In this document: piece by piece, positions 56,097 to 64,000 of the stretch
How positions within the stretch are numbered: the first letter of the stretch is position 1
How the letters are laid out: every line of letters begins with the position of its first letter
Assembly (NCBI GenBank): GCA_963942565.1
Contig: OZ012689.1
Coordinates: 24,625,760-24,689,759 of the forward strand
Source: Maea johnstoni
Taxonomy: Eukaryota; Annelida; Polychaeta; Spionida; Magelonidae
Length of the DNA stretch: 64,000 bases
Reading direction: 5' to 3'
Program-made: the position numbers and the translations under genes
The notes under the pieces: model-generated
What the model was told of the DNA's origin: nothing
Seen by the model: the letters and a program-made list of their open reading frames with translations, nothing else
Databases searched by the model: none

Positions 56097-57330
56097 TAAG
56101 TAGAACGGCTCTCCGTAAAGCACACACAGATCATGACACAGCTGGCGAAGACCACCGCCCCACCCCAAGTCACTGGCAACTTTCTCATATACCCCTTCTC
56201 AGTAAGATAAGCAACATAATAATATAAGTAGAACGGCTCCCCGTAAAGCACACACAGATCATGACACAGCTGGCGAAGACCACCGCTTGGTCCTAGGTCA
56301 CTGGAAACTTTCTCTCGCATGCCTGCTCAGTAAGATAAGCAACATAAGTAGAACGTCTCCCCGTAGAGCACACATATCATGACACATCTGGCGAAGACCA
56401 CCGCTTGGCCGTAGGTCTAGGTCACTGGTAACATTCTCGCATGCCCTACTCAGTAAGATAAGCAACATAATTAGAACGTCTCCCCGTAGAGCACACAGAT
56501 CATGACACAGATGGCGAAGACCACCGCTTGGCCCTGGGTCACTGGTAACTTGTTCGCATGCCTGCTCAGTAAGATAAGCAACATAAGTAGAACGTCTCCC
56601 CGTAGAGCACACAGATCATGACACAGCTGGCGAAGACCACCGCTTGGCCCTGGGTCACTGGTAACTTTTTCGCATGCCTGCTCAGTAAGATAAGCAACAT
56701 AAGTAGAACGTCTCCCCGTAGAGCACACAGATCATGACACAGCTGGTGAAGACCACCGCTTGGCCCTAGGTCACTAGTAACTTTCTCGCATGCCCTACTC
56801 AGTAAGATAAGCAACATAATTAGAACGTCTCCCCGTAGAGCACACAGATCATGACACATCTGGCGAAGACCACCGCTTGGCCGTAGGTCTAGGTCACTGG
56901 TAACTTTCTCGCATGCCCTACTCAGTAAGATAAGCAACATAATTAGAAGGTCTCCCCGTAGAGCACACAGATCATGCCGCAGCTGATGAAGACCACCGCT
57001 TAGCCCTAGGTCACTGGTAACTTTCTCGCATGCCTGCTCAGTAAGATAAGCAACATAAGTAGAACGTCTCCCCGTAGAGCACACAGATCATGACACATCT
57101 GGCGAAGACCACCGCTTAGCCCTAGGTCACTGGTAACTTTCTCGCATGCCTGCTCAGTAAGATAAGCAACATAAGTAGAACGTCTCCCCGTAGAGCACAC
57201 AGATCATGACACATCTGGCGAAGACCACCGCTTGGCCCTAGGTCACTGGTTACTTTCTCGCATGCCTGCTCAGTAAAATAAGCAACATAAGTAGAACGTC
57301 TCCCTGTAGAGCAAACAGATCGTGACACAG
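56097..57330. repeat. ~116-bp minisatellite, about 10.5 units, containing the SINE core
   Basis: Units of 115-123 bp recognised by GAACGTCTCCCCGTAGAGCA (starts near 56351, 56474, 56590, 56705, 56823, 56946, 57062, 57178, 57293). Each contains GACCACCGCTTGGCCCTAGG then TCACTGGTAACTTTCTCGCA, matching the SINE core at about 37520-37560. Confidence 0.93.
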
Positions 57331-57417
57331 CTGCCAATCCTATAGATTTAGCGCTGTCGTTGGCTCGCTTCAGAACACCGGTCCTAAGCAGGCTTTTGGA
57401 TATATTTTCCTTTCCGC

Positions 57418-57636
57418 TCATAATTCTGCGAGATTTGGATTTTCCAATCCCTGTTCCAGCACCCTTCCCGATGTGTGCGTGGCTGCCCACACTATGACAC
57501 CAATGCGATCAGGGCTGTACGCACTGGACGGAGAGCCTGCGCCGTAGTCATTGGCTACTAAGCTGTTTTCAATAAACGAGGCTAATATTTCCCCCATTTG
57601 TCGATTGAATCCTCTTAGATATTCAGCCACTGAAAG
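57418..57636 (-). CDS. possible terminal exon, unassigned
   Basis: After a good acceptor (CATTTCTTTCAG) the minus frame reads AEYLRGFNRQMGEILASFIE, then VANDYGAGSPSSAYSPDRIG, and stops after LENPNLAEL at about 57418. It is open and compositionally protein-like, but no family is recognised and a second frame is also open over part of it. Confidence 0.3.
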   Translation of the reverse strand, partial: LSVAEYLRGFNRQMGEILASFIENSLVANDYGAGSPSSAYSPDRIGVIVWAATHTSGRVLEQGLENPNLAEL

Positions 57637-58134
57637 AAATGGCCGGAAATCTACTTGGCTTATGAGTGGGTGTATATAAACGTTATGTTAAGTTGTTAAC
57701 TCACTCCAATCGTCACTACCTGTATTCAGAGAGCTTGATTTCAGGACGTATTAATCAACTGGTATCTACACTAACATATTTTTCTGCGCCCTGATGTTGC
57801 CTAGATAGGGTGTCCCGGGTTAGATTATGGCTGGAGGCACGTGAGAAAGTAGCTTAGGTCTTGGTTTAATATACACACTTGTTTTTATTCATCTGAGCCT
57901 AGATTTCTAGGCTGTCACACATGTTTTTCCTGTTACCAGGCGCCAAATGGTCTAGGCGGTCATAGTGGCCAATTATTCTACAATCATCTCACCAGGAGAA
58001 TAGGACTCTGTTTAGAGATAGGAGGATCAGGTGGTGCCATCTATCTAGCATATCTGGTACTACGTACACTGCTTGGTCAGAAGGGAATGTCATCTCTTTA
58101 TAGGGACTAGGAGCCTAGTCTAGTGAGGAAGATG

Positions 58135-58760
58135 CCAGTGACTTGGGGGTTAGTTGGTGGTTTTCTCCGGCTCTCTCCAGATCCTAGTGACTTGTGGTTA
58201 GTCAGTGGTTTTCTCCGGCTCTCTCCAGATCCTAGTGACTTGTGGTTAGTCGGTGGTTTTCTCCGGCTCTCTCCAGATTCTAGTGACTTGTGGTTAGTCG
58301 GTGGTTTTCTCCGGCTCTCTCCAGATTCTAGTGACTTAGGGTTAGTTGGTGGTTTTCTCCGGCTCTCTCCAGATTCTAGTGACTTAGGGTTAGTTGGTGG
58401 TTTTCTCCGGCTCTCTCCAGATTCTAGTGACTTGGGGTTAGTTGGTGGTTTTCTCCGGCTCTCTCCAGATTCTAGTGACTTGTGGTTAGTCGGTGGTTTT
58501 CTCCGGCTCTCTCCAGATTCTAGTGACTTGTGGTTAGTCGGTGGTTTTCTCTGGCTCTCTCCAGATCCTAGTGACTTGTGGTTAGTCGGTGGTTTTCTCC
58601 GGCTCTCTCCAGATCCTAGTGACTTGTGGTTAGTTGGTGGTTTTCTCCGGCTCTCTCCAAATCCTAGTGACTTGTGGTTAGTTGGTGTTTTTGTTCGGCT
58701 CTCTCCAGATTCCAGTGACTTGTGGTTAGTCGGTGGTTTTCTCCGGCTCTCTCCATCACT
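58135..58760. repeat. 48-bp minisatellite, 13 units, containing the SINE core
   Basis: Unit made of CTAGTGACTTGTGGTTAGTC, GGTGGTTTTCTCCGG and CTCTCTCCAGATT. The first unit (CCAGTGACTTGGGGGTTAG) matches the SINE core best. Because 48 is a multiple of three, long frames stay open on both strands (218 and 260 codons); I treat these as artefacts. Confidence 0.95.
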
Positions 58761-59813
58761 CACAACTGGTCACGTCTTAGCCGCAATGTGGCAGAACAAA
58801 GTGACGACAAACAAAATTTCGAATTCGCGCCCCGAGATCAAGGAGCGGAACGCGGGCGACACATCTGGCATCGCAGCAGCTCATGGGGTAAATTTCTCTG
58901 ACTGAGCTATTCGGATAATTCCTCTGCCCGGATTGGATTGGAAAATTCAGCCTATACAAAGAATATATGGTGGAGAGCTTTTCTGAAGAGTTTTGTTGAG
59001 CATCACAAAAGAACCTTCTCACCGCGGTGTGAGGGAGGCAAATCATAATGTTTCAAAATTCTACTCCGTTCAAAATTTCTTTCGGATTTTTTGTTGAATA
59101 TGAGAAAAATGTTAATTTTCCAACTTTCAGAATCCATAACTTTAAAACTAAGCCAAACGCCTAGAGATTATGCCTGTGGTCCAAGGTAAATGCAACAAAC
59201 AGATATTCGGAATTAATGAAACACAACTCCATTCCATCAGAGATTTTGATTAGAAATAAAATTCAATAAACGTCTCTGATTCCATGCATGTATATTTAAA
59301 TCTCGGACAACTCGGATGTTTTTATGATTAGCATACTAACGTATCTAACTGTATGACACGCATAATGCTATTTGGTAGATATTGCAATGGATTCCGGGGA
59401 TGGGGGCGGGGGATGGGAGGGGCTGCAACTAATAAATGAATACTGTAGACTTTAAAAAGGTAATTTGCTAAAATTTGCTGCAACCTCTTTGATATGGCCA
59501 TACTCTATAGTGACACCAGAGAGATCTATTTATAAGTAGATCTCTCTGGTGACACAAACGGTGTGGGGAATTAATATACTGTGTATCAGTTATAATTGCA
59601 TATGTAGTAAGAGTGATCTAAAGGTATTTGTGTGTGATATGCAATAATCATAATTGAATGTAAAGTAACATTTAAATGACGTTACATTAATTAACAGACT
59701 GGTGTGTATAGTTCAATTGTGATTTAGAGTTACTGACTACAGCTGGATTGAGAATGGTCAAGAGCCACTGAGATGACACACAGCCAACTTGCGACATAAT
59801 CATCCATTTGCGT
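58761..59813. other. no gene seen; one short palindrome
   Basis: CCAGAGAGATCTA and TAGATCTCTCTGG form a hairpin at about 59518-59551, bordered by GTGACAC-like repeats. No supported exon. Confidence 0.5.
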
Positions 59814-59814
59814 C

Positions 59815-60590
59815 ACAAATCACATCATGTATCCCCTGATAAGGCTAGCTGGCACACTGGACTCTGACTCCAAGCAGTGAGAGTCACAAATCACATCACA
59901 CAGTCTACTGATAAGGCTAGCTGGCACACTGGAATCTGACTCCATGCACTGAGGGTCACAAATCACATCACACAGTCTACTGATAAGGCTAGCTGGCACA
60001 CTGGAATCTGACTCCATGCACTGAGGGTCACAAATCACATCACACAGTCTACTGATAAGGCTAGCTGGCACACTGGAATCTGACTCCATGCAGTGAGGGT
60101 CACAAATCACATCACGCAGACTACTGATAAGGCTAGCTGGCACACTGGACTGTGACTCCATGCAGTAAGGGTCACGAATAACATCACACAGTCTACTGAT
60201 AAGGCTAGCTGGCACACTGGGATCTGACTCCACCTAGTGAGGGTCACAAATCACATCACACAGTCTAGTGATAAGGCTAGCTCACACACTGGACTGTGAC
60301 TCCACGCATAGAGGGTCACGAATAACATCACACAGTCTACTGATAAGGCTAGCTGGCACATTGGGCTCTGACTCCACGCAGTGAGGGTCACAAATCACAT
60401 CACACAGTCTACTGATAAGGCTAGCTGGCATACTGGACTGTGACTCCACACAGGGAGGGTCACAAATCACATCACGCAGTCTACTGATAAGGCTAGCTGG
60501 CATACTGGACTGTGACTCCACACAGTGAGGGTCACAAATCACATCACCCAGACTACTGATAAGGCTAGCTGGTATACTGAGCTCAGACTC
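59815..60590. repeat. 72-bp minisatellite, 11 units
   Basis: Units with CTGATAAGGCTAGCTGGCA spaced exactly 72 bp (near 59838, 59910, 59982, 60054, 60126, 60198, 60270, 60342, 60414, 60486, 60558). The minus frame is open over several units (VPASLISRLCDVICDP) because 72 is a multiple of three, but it is interrupted and has no exon borders. Confidence 0.95.
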
Positions 60591-60599
60591 ACTCCAGTT

Positions 60600-62006
60600 A
60601 TATACAGGTTGGATGGAGGCTGTTGTACCATGAAATCAGTCCCCCCCCCCTCCTGAAAATATGACCCCCAGGGGCATAATTTATTTCCTATGATAATTGC
60701 CTCCAGGGGAATATTTTCAAGGAAATATTTACCACTCTAGAAATTTTACTCCCCGGTGATGTTTTCCTACGCAATTCATCACCATGGAGGTGATATTTTC
60801 CTTAACGAATTACCCCTCTAGGAAAAATTCCAAAGTAATTTTACCCCATCCAATTTAATACTTCTGCACATATCACAATTTCACTTCATCTAGACAAACT
60901 TTAACAGAGAGAAGCATTTAGCTGCACTATTGAATGTTTTTTTTACCATATTGAAGTGGCTATGGCAAATAGCAGAATACTTTTTATTACCTAGAAAAAA
61001 AATCTAAATTTGGCATTATACCTTACAGCATACAGACATGCGTGTCAGGTTCTTGATCATGTCGCTGGGGACGATCAGTGAAGTCCCACCCTCTCATTGA
61101 CTTTTCCTGCCAGAGTACCTCAACTGCACCTAATTCAAGATCATAAACTATGTTGCCTGTGTTGCATCCCCCTCCCCTTTTATAACAATAAGTTCTCCAT
61201 AACAAGCTTGTTGTGTGGGATTTATGCGAGTCTAATAGCCGAGTATGTAGTCAGCATAGGCATGAGTTATAGATCAATCCTACATGACAACGATTGTGTG
61301 TAATTTAAATGGGTCTTCTGAATAATCACAAAACAATGCTTAGGGGAACATTTTAAATGTCCATATATATTTATTTACATATATTCCAGATATACATAAT
61401 GATACAAATATCTCACAGGCATTAGTACTTAACTATATGAAGATACATACATTGGGCAGGGTACAATAATTTGTGTGTAAGGGTCTCTTTTTCAACTTAA
61501 AGAGAAGTGTATTTTAGTTACCAGAGGCATAAGCTTTAAGAACGTTTTTAAAGATCATTCAAGCTCGATAAGCACTGTTGAATACATCCCATAATTCCTG
61601 CAGCAAACATATCATAGGCATGTAAACACAGGTTTGTGGTATTGACAGACACATTTTCCCTTGAAAAAAAAGTTTTTTTGTTTTTAAAAAAAAAAGTTGA
61701 ACAAGTTTCCTTTTCTGTAAATGCAGCTATTTAACTTGAAACAACGACAACCTCTTTCTGTACAAAATTCTTCAGCACAGGCATTCACCCTCAAATGATC
61801 AGATCAGAAGCCTTGGGCATTTAAAGGTATATGACATATAGACACTTTGTGAGTCTTAGTTCTCCGGGATCCAAATGAAAGGTGCTACTCCAGAATCTTT
61901 GGTAAGAAGGCTCAGCCAAGCTTGACTTGACTGGGATAGGTGGAAGGCAGCCACCTATCGTACAAATTACAAACACTTCAAGAAAGCTAAGGATTTATAC
62001 TGTTAA
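60600..62006. other. no gene seen
   Basis: AT-rich sequence. From 60640 to 60840 there are several short inverted near-copies around CCCCAGGGG / CCTCTAGG motifs. No supported exon. Confidence 0.4.
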
Positions 62007-63638
62007 AGTGTAAGTTCACCTTCAAAATTAAAAAAGATATGTTGTAGAGCTCAATCTCACCTTTCATAGGACACCTTGATTACAATTGTACTCTGCAGAT
62101 AAACTGAGATAATACCATTTAAAGGTAACTTTATGGGGGCTGCCATGTTTATTCAGAGGGAGCCTAATTAGTGATGTTAATTAGATGCGTGTGATGACAT
62201 GCTGTGACTTCCTGCCTAGTGAGGGCCGGGAGCTTAGGGGCTAGCTCTAGTGGGCCCAGGGTCTGACACTTAGATTTCAGGCTAGGGGCCAGAAAAGGTC
62301 TTTTGACAAAAACTATTGGCCAAAAATAGGATTTCTGGTTATTATACATACTATTTTGGGCCCCTAGTTTGAAAAATCTAGGAGCCCACAGCAAAATCTA
62401 GGGGCACATTGCCCCTTGGAAAGATGAACCCTGAGACTGTGAAAAGCTCACAACTTGAGCGCAAAGATGGTGAATTGTCAAGCTTTTGGATGCAACTATG
62501 ATTCTCCAAATAAGCGCATGTACCATTGAAACATGATCAATATACGGTCAATAGCAAAATTCAAAATGTGTTATATTTGCTGTATTTCTCTGTAAACTGT
62601 AGGCATTAGTTTAGAAGTAGATTAGCATTAGCATCTTGTAAAATAAGTTGAATATACCATTGATATAATTTTATGTGTTTGTGTGACACAGTAAATGGCC
62701 ACTGCCAAGGAGGTTTTCCATATCTGCCTGTAAATCCACTAAGAATAAGGCACACAAATAGATGTTGTCCCCACGAATGTCTCTGCTTAAATGAATAAAA
62801 TTCTTTACCTGTTGTAAATGAGTAATCAAGTTAATAGCTATTATGAATTAGTATTAAAATACCAATATTACAGTACAATTAGTAGGTGGTTTCTTGGCTT
62901 TCTGGTTTCATAATTGTAATTCATTTGCTTGTGGTTTCCTAACAGTAGCTAGCCTGACTGCAATTTGTAGTAGCTGTGCCCAGAGGATGTGTATTGCAGT
63001 TAATCTCCTGGGTATAAAGCTTAGGATACCAGAGTACATTGAATTCCTTTGAGAATAATGTGTATTGCAGTCAATTCCTTAGAGGCTAACGCTGACAATA
63101 CACTCACAGCTTACAAATTGAAAACTTTCATCACAAGATTACAGTGTCAGAACATTGTAGGAAATAGTAAATGCCAGTCTATTTTATAAACAGGTAGAAT
63201 TTCTTGAGCCCTAAAGCTCATCCATAACCCTTTTACTACAGGTCTCTTTCCCTCATTGCTTTTGCCAAACAGAACCTGGTATACCTCTAGAATAGACAGG
63301 TACACACTGAGACACAGTGCCTCTGTTTGTTGTCTGATACACCACTTTCCTCTTTGCAAATCATATACTTATAAGAGCATGTGCTAGTGTATTCAGTTCT
63401 GCAGAGCTCCAGAGCTCCAGCCTGCATGTAGCAGTGTGATGTCACTTCCTGTCTCTGATAAGCTCCAAGATGGTGCCTCCATGAACCAGCTGAGGCAGTG
63501 AATTTGCTGCATTTTGCAAGATACAAACTTGAATATCTTAGTCAATTTGCGGAGTACAATTATAATCAAGGTGTCCTGAGAAAGGTGACATTGAGCTCTA
63601 CAACATATCTTTTTTAATTTTGAAGGTGAACTTACACT
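62007..63638. mobile_element. TTAA-flanked non-autonomous DNA transposon (1632 bp)
   Basis: About 100-bp terminal inverted repeats starting AGTGTAAGTTCACCTTCAAA, with TTAA outside both ends (62003-62006, 63639-63642). The repeats differ at only a few positions. No transposase frame inside. TTAA suggests piggyBac-type mobilisation, though the tip is not the usual CCC. Confidence 0.82.
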
Positions 63639-64000
63639 TTAATGCCTGGTAATTTGGGACACTTCTTTAATAATTTTAATTTTGTTGTATCAGTAAGATT
63701 TAAAATGTGGACAATATTTTGTGAAGTGGCGACTGAGGGTGGTCCAGATTTCCCAAAAATTATTTTGCAAAATAATCATAATTGCCCAAATTCCTAGGGT
63801 GGTCTAAATTTCAGAGAATTTACAGTAAGTGATATCCTTCAGGGTTGCAGGGCAATGTACCACATCTTTCTGGGCATCTACCTCACCCAAACTCTTTCTT
63901 TACAAATACTGTACCTGCACTGTCTTACAGCAAACCATATCATGCACTTCACAGAAGCAGCATATTTTAAAATGTTTTACATGACCTAGGAACCACACAT
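63639..64000. other. no gene seen
   Basis: Right edge of the window; CCTAGGGTGGTC-like motif repeated twice; no supported exon. Confidence 0.35.

Noticed and set aside
56015-57200. Repeated minus-strand peptide resembling a membrane segment (VVFASCVMICVLYGE)
   Set aside because: First suspected to be another exon-edge array, but the unit matches the SINE core and no anchoring exon is found at either end.
58107-58905. Long open frames on both strands (218 and 260 codons) with 16-residue repeats
   Set aside because: They are a by-product of the 48-bp SINE-core minisatellite; both strands are open because the unit is a multiple of three, and no splice or start context supports either.
59820-60542. 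Minus-strand frame with 24-residue repeats (VPASLISRLCDVICDP)
   Set aside because: Follows from the 72-bp minisatellite; interrupted, with no exon borders. Kept only as a finding about spacing.

Overview
This is animal nuclear DNA, most likely from a cephalochordate (amphioxus, Branchiostoma). The evidence is intron-rich genes with GT-AG borders, a deuterostome-type H2AX, TIR-domain genes of the kind expanded in lancelets, a DIRS1-like retrotransposon, many small DNA transposons, and introns full of minisatellites and long (TA)n tracts. The species call is inference; family names and comparisons with human genes are from memory, as no search was possible.

Layout. 1-9398 (minus): DPAGT1, the ER enzyme that starts N-glycan assembly; seven coding exons are visible and the last lies beyond the left edge. 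9399-9756: shared promoter. 9757-10161 (plus): intronless histone H2AX with a histone stem-loop at 10206-10221 and a distal AATAAA at 10836. 13981-32342 (minus): a probable eight-coding-exon gene for a protein of about 394 residues with two TIR domains, joined by two paralogous 90-bp exons. Its largest intron (about 12 kb) holds a 6.8-kb DIRS1-like element that looks near-whole and recent, a LINE fragment, a pogo-like transposase remnant, a possible Helitron end and long (TA)n tracts. 34246-37227: a piggyBac-type element with TTAA borders. 37-41 kb: a tRNA-derived SINE and several MITEs. 42685-44323 (minus): a long terminal exon of an unassigned Cys-containing protein. 48364-48436 (plus): tRNA-Phe(GAA). 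53-64 kb: two weak orphan exons, three minisatellite arrays and MITEs.

Most notable. (1) Three of the six DPAGT1 introns in view contain a minisatellite whose repeat unit copies the edge of the neighbouring exon with its splice site: acceptors of exons 4 and 5, donor of exon 6. I recall similar exon-edge minisatellites ('mirages') from amphioxus Adh, which would support the organism call. (2) The two-TIR gene appears to pair a TIR lacking an obvious catalytic Glu with one that keeps it at the SARM1-equivalent position. (3) Two minisatellites at 56-59 kb both match one conserved SINE core segment. (4) DPAGT1 and H2AX sit head-to-head; they are also neighbours in human.

How the genes relate: DPAGT1 and H2AX share a promoter region but work in unrelated pathways (N-glycosylation and chromatin/DNA-damage signalling). 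The TIR gene would belong to innate immunity or NAD metabolism. Much of the remaining sequence is transposon- and microsatellite-derived.
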